DNA from: SVFI01 sp045588655 | GTDB lineage: Bacteria > Bacillota > Clostridia > Lachnospirales > Lachnospiraceae | NCBI GenBank assembly: GCA_045588655.1 | Contig: JAZNEP010000049.1 | Span: 1-64,000, forward strand | Direction of reading: 5' to 3' | Length of the DNA: 64,000 nucleotides | Shown here: positions 44,400 to 53,711 of the stretch, one piece after another | How the letters are laid out: every line of letters begins with the position of its first letter | Numbering within the stretch: position 1 is the first letter of the stretch | Notes under the pieces: model-generated | Database searches by the model: none | Told to the model about the DNA's origin: nothing | The model's input: only the letters and a program-made list of their open reading frames with translations | Program-made: the position numbers and the translations under genes

Positions 44400-45536
44400 T
44401 TACCAGAACACATGATTTCCGATCACGATACCCTGTGCAGATCCTGCGCGTCTGAAGTGTGTCGCACCTCCAACATTGGTCGCACCGTTGATTGCCGCCT
44501 GCGCTGCCTGAACACATGATGAGCTTGGTCCTTTTGCTGCTACAGCTGCCACTTTTCCGTTTGTCGCCGGCGGAAACTGGCCTTTGGCATAGATTACTCC
44601 ACTCACTGAGTTTGGATATCCGCCACTTCTGACACGATTCATAACTACCGCACCAACTGCAAGCTTTCCTTCGTAAGACTCACTTCCTGCTTCACACTGA
44701 ATGAGTGCTGCAAGCAATGTCACATCGTTCACTTCCACTGCAACTGCTCCTCTGTTTTCAGAAAGTTTCTTCTTTTCTTTTTCTGCTTCTTCTTTTGCAA
44801 TCTGCTCTTTTGTCTTACCTTTTTCTACTGAAAATTCAACATCTACATATTCGCTGGCAACATATCCTACCGTATCCTTTTTATACTGTATGGATACCCA
44901 TTCACCCAGCTCTTCGATTGCTGTTACTGTATCATTAAGTTTAAGTACTCCGTATACACCGGCTTCTTCGCTCGCTTCTTTACGAACGCGAAGCGCATCC
45001 GTCTTAACGGTAGCTTTGAGTGTACCTACTTCTTCCCAAAGTGCTTTTGCTTCTTCTCCGAAGAAAAGATATTCATCTTTGGTCCATCCTTTGAGCTCAC
45101 CGCTCTCCAGATAAGTCCATCCATCCTTGCGGTCTATGATAGTACCGCCACAGTTTTTAAATAACTTTCCGACAACTTCCGCTTCCTCGTTAGCTTCCGC
45201 TCTCACATTTACAGCATCTTTTACGTTTGCCATTACGATTTTAATCTCAGGCTCCTGTGGTTCGGCTTCCTCGGTTTTTACCGGCTCTGCCTCTTTTGAC
45301 TCTGCCTCTTTTGACTCTGCCTGCTCTTTTTGCAACTGTGCCGCTTCGCCTGCTGCTGCAAGCTTTTGTACCGGTGTAAGCTCTACTTCGCGATGCAAGA
45401 TATCTCCTGCTCCGGCATGAAGCGCTAATCCCAAATGTCCTTCCACCGCATATACCGGTGTACAGATTGCTAAGCATATCAATAATGACATTACAATCGA
45501 CATTCCTCTTTTTAGATTCTTTAATAGGTCGTTCAT
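44400..45536 (-). CDS. Secreted SH3-domain cell wall hydrolase (SleB/CwlJ type)
   Basis: The 378-residue exported protein has a signal peptide ending TPVYAVEG near 30, an acidic linker with repeated AESKEAE, two bacterial SH3 domains (about 100-160 and 170-230), a charged helix, and a C-terminal hydrolase_2 (SleB/CwlJ) domain (about 260-378: LLAALIQCEAGSESYEGKLA, with the catalytic-type Glu, then VVMNRV). Such enzymes cut peptidoglycan during growth or germination. The start at 45536 has GGAGG 4 nt upstream. Confidence 0.93.
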   Translation of the reverse strand: MNDLLKNLKRGMSIVMSLLICLAICTPVYAVEGHLGLALHAGAGDILHREVELTPVQKLAAAGEAAQLQKEQAESKEAESKEAEPVKTEEAEPQEPEIKIVMANVKDAVNVRAEANEEAEVVGKLFKNCGGTIIDRKDGWTYLESGELKGWTKDEYLFFGEEAKALWEEVGTLKATVKTDALRVRKEASEEAGVYGVLKLNDTVTAIEELGEWVSIQYKKDTVGYVASEYVDVEFSVEKGKTKEQIAKEEAEKEKKKLSENRGAVAVEVNDVTLLAALIQCEAGSESYEGKLAVGAVVMNRVRSGGYPNSVSGVIYAKGQFPPATNGKVAAVAAKGPSSSCVQAAQAAINGATNVGGATHFRRAGSAQGIVIGNHVFW

Positions 45537-45632
45537 ATTTCCTCCCATGCAACTAAAAATCTTAAGTTTTTTTTCATTTTTAGTTACATTTTTGTTTCAT
45601 TTATTACAAAAATATTAACTGCTACTTCGGAT

Positions 45633-45661
45633 ATCATATCAGAATGTTTTAAAAATGTCAA
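45633..45661 (-). promoter_or_regulatory. Promoter of the SH3/SleB gene
   Basis: Perfect TTGACA (45661-45656), a 17-bp spacer and TATGAT (45638-45633) lie on the minus strand, about 95 bp upstream of the ATG. The remaining leader (45537-45630) is A/T-rich and shows no clear fold. Confidence 0.85.
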
Positions 45662-45740
45662 ATCTCATGCCTATTTCATGTCGTTTTTGACCGCGTTCAT
45701 GCAAATCAGAAGCTTCAATTCACACCTTACAGATGCCATT

Positions 45741-46535
45741 TTACAATGATTTTGATTTATTTACGCAAGCTTTTTGTGCCTCAAAAACCGCGGAACGGAA
45801 TCCTTTTTCTTCTAAAACTCTTACCGCTTCTATCGTGGTTCCTCCCGGTGAGCATACCATATCTTTTAAAACGCCCGGATGGAGTTTTGAATCAAGCACC
45901 ATTTTGGCACTGCCATACACCGCCTGCGCCGCAAACTCATATGCCTGCGCTCTTGGCATTCCATCTGCCACCGCAGCATCTGCCATAGCTTCAATAAACA
46001 TGAATACATACGCTGGTGAGCTTCCGCTAACTCCAACCACGGTATCCATAAGATTTTCCGGAACCATATAAGCTTTTCCAAAGCTGTTTAATAAAGAAAG
46101 AACCTGTTTCATTTCCTCTTCCGTCACCAAATCATTTTTACATACTCCGGTACATCCCTCTCCCACGAGTGCAGGTGTGTTTGGCATACATCTTACAATC
46201 TTTGTATCTGCTCCGAACAAACTGCCAATCCACTCCAGTGTTTTTCCCGGCGCAATAGAAATTATGATTGCTTCCTTTTTTACTGTGGACGCAATTTCTT
46301 TAATCACAAGCTCATAAATCTGAGGTTTTACCGCAAGAAACAGTACATCTGCCTGCTGTGCCACTTCAACGTTGGTCGCCACTGCTTTTACTCTAAGCAT
46401 CTCCACTGCTTTTTTCACTGCCATCGGTGCTTTATCTGTCACTATCACATCTTCTGCTTTGGCTATGCCCTGCTTCAAAATACCTCCCAGAATCGCAGAT
46501 CCCATATTTCCCAGTCCTATAAATCCAATTTTCAT
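45741..46535 (-). CDS. proC: Pyrroline-5-carboxylate reductase
   Basis: The 264-residue enzyme makes proline from pyrroline-5-carboxylate with NAD(P)H. The Rossmann motif GFIGLGNMGSAILGG opens the protein, and the C-terminal dimer domain has VGVSGSSPAYVFMFIEA and CSPGGTTIEAV. The start at 46535 has AAGGAG 5 nt upstream. It stands between the TrmH-family gene and the SH3/SleB gene; no proA or proB is nearby. Confidence 0.95.
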   Translation of the reverse strand: MKIGFIGLGNMGSAILGGILKQGIAKAEDVIVTDKAPMAVKKAVEMLRVKAVATNVEVAQQADVLFLAVKPQIYELVIKEIASTVKKEAIIISIAPGKTLEWIGSLFGADTKIVRCMPNTPALVGEGCTGVCKNDLVTEEEMKQVLSLLNSFGKAYMVPENLMDTVVGVSGSSPAYVFMFIEAMADAAVADGMPRAQAYEFAAQAVYGSAKMVLDSKLHPGVLKDMVCSPGGTTIEAVRVLEEKGFRSAVFEAQKACVNKSKSL

Positions 46536-46597
46536 TTTTTCTCCTTCCCAAACTTTCCTCATTTTTCTTAGTTTTTCCAATTTATTCTATATGTCAT

Positions 46598-47407
46598 TTA
46601 ATTACATCGATCCGGAACATGACGTCCACATTTTTGCCTGTATGCTTCATACATAAGTATAGATGCTGAAATTGCTGCATTTAGTGACTCCACTTGACCT
46701 TCCATCGGAATCTTTATCTTATACTCAGCCAGCTCAGACACTTCGGCTGACAATCCGTTTCCTTCGTTCCCTATCAGCAGTGCTGTTTGTCCACTATAGA
46801 AACACTCATCATAATACCTATCCCCCTCAAGATGCGCTGCATAGGTGTGTACGCCTCTTTTTCTGAGCAATCTAAGTGCTGCCGGCAAATCATCCACATA
46901 GCAAAACGGCACTCTGTAAATGGAGCCCATGGTAGAACGGATGACCTTTGGATTATAGATATCCACGGTCTGAGCACTCATAATTACTCCTGCAATCCCG
47001 GCGCCTTCTCCGGTACGAAGCATTGTGCCAAGGTTTCCGGGGTCCTGAATATCCTCCAGCACCAGAAACGTCCCTTCTTTCTTCTCTAACATATGCTCCA
47101 AATTGTGATCCATTTTCCAGAGCACACATAGAATCCCCTGCGGTGTTACGGTATCACTCATTTTGGCAAACACTTCATCGGTCACCGCCTCAAACGGGAC
47201 CTTAACTTCTTTTTCTAAAAAGGCCCTGTTTTCCTCTCTTTTCAGAAAACTCTCCGAAACATAGAGTTCTTTTATTCGATCCTTAGGCGCTTCTTTAATC
47301 ATCCGAATTCCTTCGACTACGAAGACACCCTGCTCTTTTCTTAATTTTGATTTCTTAATCAGCTGAATGATATTTTTCACTCTGCCATTTGATATTGATG
47401 TAATCAT
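46598..47407 (-). CDS. TrmH/SpoU-family RNA 2'-O-methyltransferase
   Basis: The 269-residue SPOUT methyltransferase has an N-terminal substrate-binding domain and the knotted C-terminal domain with LEDIQDPGNLGTMLRT, LLIGNEGNGLS and PMEGQVESLNAAISASILMYE (the three family motifs). The target is probably 23S rRNA, but it cannot be told from sequence alone. It is 62 bp upstream of proC. Confidence 0.92.
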   Translation of the reverse strand: MITSISNGRVKNIIQLIKKSKLRKEQGVFVVEGIRMIKEAPKDRIKELYVSESFLKREENRAFLEKEVKVPFEAVTDEVFAKMSDTVTPQGILCVLWKMDHNLEHMLEKKEGTFLVLEDIQDPGNLGTMLRTGEGAGIAGVIMSAQTVDIYNPKVIRSTMGSIYRVPFCYVDDLPAALRLLRKRGVHTYAAHLEGDRYYDECFYSGQTALLIGNEGNGLSAEVSELAEYKIKIPMEGQVESLNAAISASILMYEAYRQKCGRHVPDRCN

Positions 47408-47432
47408 ATATTCCTGCCTATGTAAGCAACAT

Positions 47433-47461
47433 GCCTGCTATTGAACATTTCAATACCAGGC
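47433..47461. other. Hairpin between pfkA and the TrmH-family gene
   Basis: A 12-bp stem with one mismatch (GCCTG and TATTGAA arms, 3-nt loop) lies in the 95-bp gap. There is no T-run, so it is not a normal terminator; it may be an mRNA-end structure. Confidence 0.4.
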
Positions 47462-47502
47462 AGTAGCAATTTTCTTATTTGTTCTAAATTTGGTCCGTTC
47501 TG

Positions 47503-48477
47503 CTAGCGAGACAGCATACGGCTAACACTATATTCGTATTCGTCAATCTCTTTTTTCATTGCAAGGGCTTCGTCGATATCAAAATCAACAAATTTTCCTG
47601 CTTGATGCGCCACTACTCGATTGGTTTTTCCTTCACAAAGTATATCTGCCGCATAAGCACCCATAATCGAAGCGTAAAAACGGTCCTTACAGGTCGGATT
47701 CCCACCTCGCTGCATGTATCCTAAAATGGTCGCTCTTGTCTCAACACCTGTTGCTGCTTCAATTCTTCTCGCCATGGAGGTCGAGTGGCCAATTCCCTCT
47801 GCATTAATGATAATGTGGTGCGTTTTTCCGTGTTTACGATTGTTGATAATGCTGTTGATAATCGCCTGCTCATTGTAATCATATTTCTCAGGAAGCAAAA
47901 TATCCTCTGCTCCGTTTGCCACACCACACCAGAGCGCAATGTATCCGGCATTACGTCCCATTACCTCGATAATGCTGCATCTTTCATGGGATGATGATGT
48001 ATCACGAACTTTGTCAATCGCCTGCATGGCTGTATTGATAGCAGTATCAAAACCTATCGTATAATCGGTACACGCAATATCAAGATCGATAGTACCCGGA
48101 ATACCAATCGTATTGATTCCCTGCTTTGACAGGGCCTGTGCGCCGCGGTAAGATCCGTCTCCACCGATGACTACAATGCCGTCAATTCCATGCTTGCGAC
48201 AGATTTCAGCTCCCTTTTTCTGTCCTTCCTCCGTCACAAACTCCATGCATCTGGCTGTTCCGAGTATCGTACCACCTCTCTGGATCGTATCCGATACATC
48301 TTTTTTCTGCATATCTATGATTTCTTCATTTAATAGCCCCTGATAGCCTTTTTTGATACCTTTTACTTTTACACCATTTGTAATCGCTTTTCTGACAACT
48401 GCACGAATCGCTGCATTCATTCCCGGCGCATCGCCTCCACTTGTCAAAACTCCGATTGTTTTTATTTCTTTTGCCAC
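47503..48477 (-). CDS. pfkA: ATP-dependent 6-phosphofructokinase, GTG start
   Basis: The 324-residue glycolytic enzyme has the ATP-binding GVLTSGGDAPGMNAAIRAVV, GGDGSYRGA (glycine at the ATP/PPi-deciding position, which indicates ATP), and the active-site GTIDLDIACTDYTIGFDTA. The GTG start at 48477 is supported by GGAGG 8 nt upstream. It follows dnaE after about 86 bp, an arrangement common in Firmicutes. Confidence 0.96.
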   Translation of the reverse strand: MAKEIKTIGVLTSGGDAPGMNAAIRAVVRKAITNGVKVKGIKKGYQGLLNEEIIDMQKKDVSDTIQRGGTILGTARCMEFVTEEGQKKGAEICRKHGIDGIVVIGGDGSYRGAQALSKQGINTIGIPGTIDLDIACTDYTIGFDTAINTAMQAIDKVRDTSSSHERCSIIEVMGRNAGYIALWCGVANGAEDILLPEKYDYNEQAIINSIINNRKHGKTHHIIINAEGIGHSTSMARRIEAATGVETRATILGYMQRGGNPTCKDRFYASIMGAYAADILCEGKTNRVVAHQAGKFVDFDIDEALAMKKEIDEYEYSVSRMLSR

Positions 48478-48563
48478 TTACTTATCCTCCCGTTCTGTTG
48501 CAACACTATTGTAGCTTTTTTTATATTATATTGCAATCAAAACCTTTTCTGCTCTAATTCCTT

Positions 48564-51500
48564 TTATTTTACGGTTACATGCTCCTGACCGAATCTTTCT
48601 CTAAGATTTGCGAGCAGTTTTTCTTCTATATGAATGTTTCTGTTTGCCGGAAGCACTTTTTGCACACGCTCTTTCCTACATACAATCGCAACGCTGTCTT
48701 TTCCTTCGGATTGCGAAAGCATCTCATCCAGCTCCGCCGCACAGTTCATATACTCTTCTTTGGATTCAAAATGCACCGTCATCCTTCTCGGGACATCTTC
48801 AAATCGATAAATTTGTGAACCAATCATTTTGCCGTCTTTTTCGTCCTCAACCTGCACACGACCTTTCACAAACACTTTACTGTCCACCACCAGCTTTTCA
48901 CTGTTTTTCTCATAATCGCGGGGAAAAACAATAACTTCCATACTTCCGTACAAATCCTCGATTGTCAGGAATGCCATTATTTTATCATTCTTTGTATATT
49001 TTATTTTTTTATCCATCAAAATACCGCCAATGACAACCTCACTTCCATCCGACACCTTGGTTGAATTGGTCTCTTCATCCAAATAAAAATCAGATGTCTT
49101 GGCGCTGACGCGATATTCAATAAATTCTTTATATTCTTCAAGCGGATGACCGCTGATATATACACCGACTACTTCTTTTTCAAAAGCGAGCATTACCTCT
49201 TTGGTATATTCTCCCACGTCAGGCAGAGGAATTTCAAACGCCTGCTTTTCTTCCTCCTGCGCTAAATCAAACAAACTCATCTGTCCTGCCATGTTATTCT
49301 TTTTATCTTTTACCAGATGCTCCACAAGGCTGACATAAATACTCATAAGTTGTTTGCGGGTACCCGGCATGGAATCGAACGCACCTGCCTTAATCAGGTT
49401 TTCAATCACTCGCTTATTCACATCATACTCACTTGTACGTGTAATAAAATCTTCCAGCGTTGTGTAGGTTCCTCTGTCTTCTCTTTCCTTCACAATTGCT
49501 TCAATCACCGGTCTTCCGACACTTTTTAGAGCCGTCAGCGCAAATCGAATCGCTCCCTCTTGCACAGAAAATCTGGCCTGTCCGCTATTTACATCCGGCG
49601 GTAGGATATCAATTCCCATTGATCGACAACTCATAATATATTCGGTTACCTTCGTCGAATTATCTATGACAGACGTCATAAGCGCCGCCATAAACTCTAC
49701 CGGGTAATAGTATTTCAAATACGCCGTCTGATAAGATACGACTGCATAGCAGGCTGCATGTGATTTATTAAACGCATATTTAGCAAAGTCCATCATATCT
49801 TCATAAATCTGATCTGCAACCGCTTCCGGTATGCCAAGGCTTACACATCCCGGGACATTTTCCTCCAAATTTCCATGAACGAAGTTAGCCTTTTCCTTTT
49901 CCATGACAGACTGCTTTTTCTTGCTCATTGCGCGTCGCACAAGATCGCTTCTGCCAAGCGTATAACCACCCAGCTCACGAACAATCTGCATTACCTGTTC
50001 CTGATATACAATACAGCCGTAAGTCGGAGCTAATATCGGCTCAAGAAGCGGTGTGGAATAGGTGACCTCACTTCTATTATTTTTTCCTTTGATGTATTTG
50101 GGTATAAAATCCATCGGTCCCGGACGGTACAACGAAATCCCCGCAATGACATCTTCCAGACTTTGTGGTTTTAGCTCTTTCATGAAGCTTTTCATCCCAG
50201 CACTTTCCAGCTGGAACACGCCATCCGTCTTTCCGGTTCCAATAAAATCAAGTACCTTTTTATCATTGTAATCAATTGCATTGATATCCAAATCAATCTT
50301 TTGACTTTCTTTTACCAGGTCCACCGCATCCTTAATTACGGTAAGTGTACGCAGTCCCAGGAAATCCATTTTCAAAAGCCCAAGTTCTTCGATTGTCGTC
50401 ATAGTAAACTGCGTTGTGATTGATCCGTCCGAACCTCTGGAAAGTGGAACAAACTCATCTGCAGGCTTTTGACAAATCACGACACCCGCTGCATGCATAG
50501 ACGTATGTCTTGGCAAACCTTCCAACTTCTGACACATGTCAATCAGCTCTTTTACCTGCTCATTCGTATCATATAAAGTCTTAAACTCCGGATTAATCAA
50601 CAGTGCTCTGCTCAATGTGATATTGAGCTCATTTGGCACCATTTTGGCAATCTGGTCTGCAAACGCATACGGAAGATCCATTGCTCTAGCCACATCACGG
50701 ATGACCCCTTTGGCTGCCATTGTACCAAAAGTTACGATTTGCACCACTTTATCGGAACCATATTTTTCACGTACATAGTCAATCACTTCCTGCCTACGTT
50801 CATAGCAGAAATCAATATCAATATCGGGCATGGATACACGTTCCGGATTCAGGAAACGTTCAAACAAAAGACTGTATTTAATCGGATCAATATCCGTAAT
50901 TTTCAAACAGTAGGATACGATTGCTCCCGCTGCCGAACCACGTCCCGGTCCGACCGGAATCCCATTTTCTTTTGCATAATTGATAAAATCCCACACAATC
51001 AGGAAGTAATCTACATACCCCATATCTCGAATGGTGGACAACTCATAATCCAGACGTTCTTTCAATGTCCCGTCATCCTCCGGATATCGCTCTTTTAAGC
51101 CATCCAGACATAGCTTGTTGAGATAGGTCCAAGAATCATATCCTTCCGGCACATCAAAATGCGGCAGTTTCGTTACCCCAAATTCAATCTCAACATTACA
51201 GCGGTCCGCAATTTTCTGCGTATTTTCAAGTGCCTGCAGTGCATACGGAAACAGCTCTTTCATCTGCTCCTCACTTTTGATAAAATACTGCCCGCCATCG
51301 TATCTCATTCGATTTTCATCCGTAACTACTTTTCCCGTCTGGATGCACAATAAAATATCATGCGCAGGCGCATCTTCTTCGTTTGTATAATGTACATCAT
51401 TAGTTGCAACAAGCGGAATTTCAAGCTCCTTGCTGATACGCAAAAGTGCCTGGTTCACCATCTGCTGCTCAGGAATACCATGATCTTGCAGTTCGAGGAA

Positions 51501-52013
51501 ATAATTGCCTTTGCCAAAACACGCCTCATACTTGCGCGCACAATTCTTTGCTTCCTCTATCAATCCTTTCTCAATATATCGAGGCACCTCCCCCGCAAGG
51601 CAGGCTGAAAGTGCTATAATCCCATCGTGATACTGCTCCAAAACCTCCATATCAATACGCGGACGATAATAATACCCTTCCGTAAATCCTTTACTAACAA
51701 TCTTCATCAGATTCGCGTAACCAATATTGTTCTCAGCTAACAGTACCAGATGATGGTATCTCTCCTCACCACCGGTCGTTTCTTTATCAAAACGGGAATT
51801 CGGTGCCACATATACTTCACATCCAAGAATCGGCTTAATCCCTATTTCTTTTGCTGCACGGTAAAAATCAATCACACCATACATAACTCCGTGGTCTGTG
51901 ATTGCCACTGAGTCCATACCAAGCTCTTTTACTCGTTTGACACATTCTTTTATTTTGTTTGAGCCGTCCAACAAACTGTATTCTGTATGGACATGAAGAT
52001 GTGCAAATGCCAT
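48564..52013 (-). CDS. dnaE: DNA polymerase III alpha subunit (DnaE)
   Basis: The 1,149-residue replicative-type polymerase has the PHP domain (HLHVHTEYSLLDGS at the N-terminus), the palm catalytic motif PDIDIDF near 395-401, PGRGSAAGAIVSY near 355, helix-hairpin-helix motifs near 830, and a C-terminal OB domain (about 985-1070). It lacks the exonuclease of PolC, so it is the DnaE form. The start at 52013 follows AAAGGG. Confidence 0.97.
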   Translation of the reverse strand: MAFAHLHVHTEYSLLDGSNKIKECVKRVKELGMDSVAITDHGVMYGVIDFYRAAKEIGIKPILGCEVYVAPNSRFDKETTGGEERYHHLVLLAENNIGYANLMKIVSKGFTEGYYYRPRIDMEVLEQYHDGIIALSACLAGEVPRYIEKGLIEEAKNCARKYEACFGKGNYFLELQDHGIPEQQMVNQALLRISKELEIPLVATNDVHYTNEEDAPAHDILLCIQTGKVVTDENRMRYDGGQYFIKSEEQMKELFPYALQALENTQKIADRCNVEIEFGVTKLPHFDVPEGYDSWTYLNKLCLDGLKERYPEDDGTLKERLDYELSTIRDMGYVDYFLIVWDFINYAKENGIPVGPGRGSAAGAIVSYCLKITDIDPIKYSLLFERFLNPERVSMPDIDIDFCYERRQEVIDYVREKYGSDKVVQIVTFGTMAAKGVIRDVARAMDLPYAFADQIAKMVPNELNITLSRALLINPEFKTLYDTNEQVKELIDMCQKLEGLPRHTSMHAAGVVICQKPADEFVPLSRGSDGSITTQFTMTTIEELGLLKMDFLGLRTLTVIKDAVDLVKESQKIDLDINAIDYNDKKVLDFIGTGKTDGVFQLESAGMKSFMKELKPQSLEDVIAGISLYRPGPMDFIPKYIKGKNNRSEVTYSTPLLEPILAPTYGCIVYQEQVMQIVRELGGYTLGRSDLVRRAMSKKKQSVMEKEKANFVHGNLEENVPGCVSLGIPEAVADQIYEDMMDFAKYAFNKSHAACYAVVSYQTAYLKYYYPVEFMAALMTSVIDNSTKVTEYIMSCRSMGIDILPPDVNSGQARFSVQEGAIRFALTALKSVGRPVIEAIVKEREDRGTYTTLEDFITRTSEYDVNKRVIENLIKAGAFDSMPGTRKQLMSIYVSLVEHLVKDKKNNMAGQMSLFDLAQEEEKQAFEIPLPDVGEYTKEVMLAFEKEVVGVYISGHPLEEYKEFIEYRVSAKTSDFYLDEETNSTKVSDGSEVVIGGILMDKKIKYTKNDKIMAFLTIEDLYGSMEVIVFPRDYEKNSEKLVVDSKVFVKGRVQVEDEKDGKMIGSQIYRFEDVPRRMTVHFESKEEYMNCAAELDEMLSQSEGKDSVAIVCRKERVQKVLPANRNIHIEEKLLANLRERFGQEHVTVK

Positions 52014-52115
52014 GGCCGATTTCCCTTTCTTATCGTAATTTTTTCTCTTTCATTTATTGATTATTCCGAAAACAAGTATAACATGGAACAGAGGTCTAAC
52101 GAAAGAGAAAAAGTT

Positions 52116-52149
52116 GAAAAAACCTCCGTCTCTTGTGCGAAACGGAGGT
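52116..52149 (-). terminator. Terminator of metK
   Basis: On the minus strand ACCTCCGT/ACGGAGGT with a 12-nt loop is followed by TTTTTT. It lies 24 nt after the metK stop and before the dnaE start. Confidence 0.9.
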
Positions 52150-52172
52150 ACTCTTTCAGTATGTTCATGTGA

Positions 52173-53360
52173 TTATAAACTATGTTTCAAATCATCCACT
52201 TTATCCAGTCTTTCCCATGGAAGGTCAATATCTGTACGACCAAAGTGTCCGTAAGCAGCTGTCTGCTTATAAATCGGTCTACGAAGATCTAACATTTTAA
52301 TAATTCCGGCCGGTCTGAAATCAAAATTGTCTCGAACAATCTCAACCAATTTTTCATCGCTGACTGTTCCTGTACCGAAGGTATCTACCATGATAGAAGT
52401 CGGCTGTGCCACACCGATTGCATAAGAAAGCTGAATCTCACATTTTTTTGCAAGTCCTGCTGCTACTATATTCTTTGCTGCATATCTCGCTGCATAGGCT
52501 GCACTTCGATCCACTTTGGTGCAATCTTTTCCGGAGAAAGCTCCGCCGCCGTGACGAGCATATCCACCATACGTATCCACAATAATCTTACGTCCGGTCA
52601 GACCTGCATCTCCATGTGGTCCGCCAATAACGAAACGTCCGGTCGGATTAATGAAATACTTGGTTTCATCATCGAGCAATTCTTTTGGCAGAATCGGATC
52701 AAACACATATTTCTTGATATCCGCATGAATCTGCTCCTGTGATACATCCGGATCATGCTGTGTTGAAAGAACGACTGCCTCCAGTCTCATCGGCTTTCCA
52801 TTTTCATCATATTCTACGGATACCTGACTCTTACCATCCGGGCGAAGATACGGAAGCGTATCATCTTTACGCACTTTTGAAAGCTGAAGTGCGAGTTTAT
52901 GTGCCAGACTGATTGGATAAGGCATAAACTCCTCTGTCTCATCTGTTGCATAACCAAACATCATACCCTGATCGCCAGCTCCGATTGCTTCAATCTCTTC
53001 CTCTGACATCTTATTTTCTTTTGCTTCGAGTGCTTTATCTACTCCCATCGCAATATCTGCTGACTGTTTGTCAAGAGCGACCATAACTGCACAGGTATCT
53101 GCATCGAACCCGATTTTTCCACGATTGTAACCAATTTCATTTACAGTTTCTCTTACAATTGTCGGAATATCCAGCTGTGCCTGTGTTGTGATTTCTCCTG
53201 TCACAAGTACAAATCCTGTACAACAGCATGTTTCACAAGCCACACGGCTCATCGGATCCTGTTCCATGCAAGCATCGAGGATCGCATCTGAAATGGCATC
53301 GCAGACTTTGTCAGGATGTCCTTCTGTTACTGATTCTGATGTAAATAATCTTTTTTCCAT
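52173..53360 (-). CDS. metK: S-adenosylmethionine synthetase
   Basis: The 395-residue enzyme makes SAM from methionine and ATP. Signatures are FTSESVTEGHPDKVCD at the N-terminus, GAGDQGMMFGYA near 117-128, and GGGAFSGKDCTKVDRSAAY near 269-287. The gene is preceded by a SAM-I riboswitch and its own terminator, so its expression should fall when SAM is plentiful. Confidence 0.97.
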   Translation of the reverse strand: MEKRLFTSESVTEGHPDKVCDAISDAILDACMEQDPMSRVACETCCCTGFVLVTGEITTQAQLDIPTIVRETVNEIGYNRGKIGFDADTCAVMVALDKQSADIAMGVDKALEAKENKMSEEEIEAIGAGDQGMMFGYATDETEEFMPYPISLAHKLALQLSKVRKDDTLPYLRPDGKSQVSVEYDENGKPMRLEAVVLSTQHDPDVSQEQIHADIKKYVFDPILPKELLDDETKYFINPTGRFVIGGPHGDAGLTGRKIIVDTYGGYARHGGGAFSGKDCTKVDRSAAYAARYAAKNIVAAGLAKKCEIQLSYAIGVAQPTSIMVDTFGTGTVSDEKLVEIVRDNFDFRPAGIIKMLDLRRPIYKQTAAYGHFGRTDIDLPWERLDKVDDLKHSL

Positions 53361-53412
53361 TTTTCCTCCTTTGAACGTCTCTGGATTTCTATCCCTTTCG
53401 CGCGTTTTGCAT

Positions 53413-53445
53413 AAAAAAATCCACTTGAACTAAAGAACAAGCGGA
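53413..53445 (-). terminator. Riboswitch-controlled terminator before metK
   Basis: On the minus strand TCCGCTTG/CAAGTGGA (one G-T pair) with a 10-nt loop is followed by TTTTTTT. It lies just after the SAM-I aptamer and is its expression platform. Confidence 0.9.
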
Positions 53446-53464
53446 CGGTCTTCCGGTGAAGATC

Positions 53465-53562
53465 CTCTTATTGTTCGATCATTCGCTCAGGTTGGCACCT
53501 TCCCTTTCGGGGGTTGCCGTGGCTTCACAGGTCCTATGTACCTCCACCACTCTGAATAAGAG
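53465..53562 (-). promoter_or_regulatory. SAM-I (S-box) riboswitch aptamer
   Basis: The minus strand gives the S-box fold: P1 closes CTCTTATT with AATAAGAG, with GGTGGAGG, the ACCTGTGAAGCC... region, GGCAACC, GGTGCCAACC and GAGCGAA-type conserved blocks in order. Position before metK and the following terminator agree with a SAM-off switch. Confidence 0.95.
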
Positions 53563-53595
53563 ACTTTCTAAACATTATTACATTTTAACATTTCC

Positions 53596-53624
53596 AATAT
53601 AACGCTTTTCCATCTCTTCGTCAA
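53596..53624 (-). promoter_or_regulatory. Promoter of the metK riboswitch transcript
   Basis: TTGACG (53624-53619), a 17-bp spacer and TATATT (53601-53596) lie on the minus strand, about 35 bp before the aptamer. Confidence 0.8.
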
Positions 53625-53642
53625 TACATACCATAGTATTCA

Positions 53643-53671
53643 TTGACATTATTCTATAAAAAAATTATAAT
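53643..53671 (+). promoter_or_regulatory. Promoter of the HD-GYP gene
   Basis: Perfect TTGACA (53643-53648), a 17-bp spacer and perfect TATAAT (53666-53671). It is divergent from the metK promoter, which lies 19 bp away. Confidence 0.88.
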
Positions 53672-53711
53672 TTTTAATATAGTAGTGTTTTTTTCAGGAG
53701 ATGGGATTTAG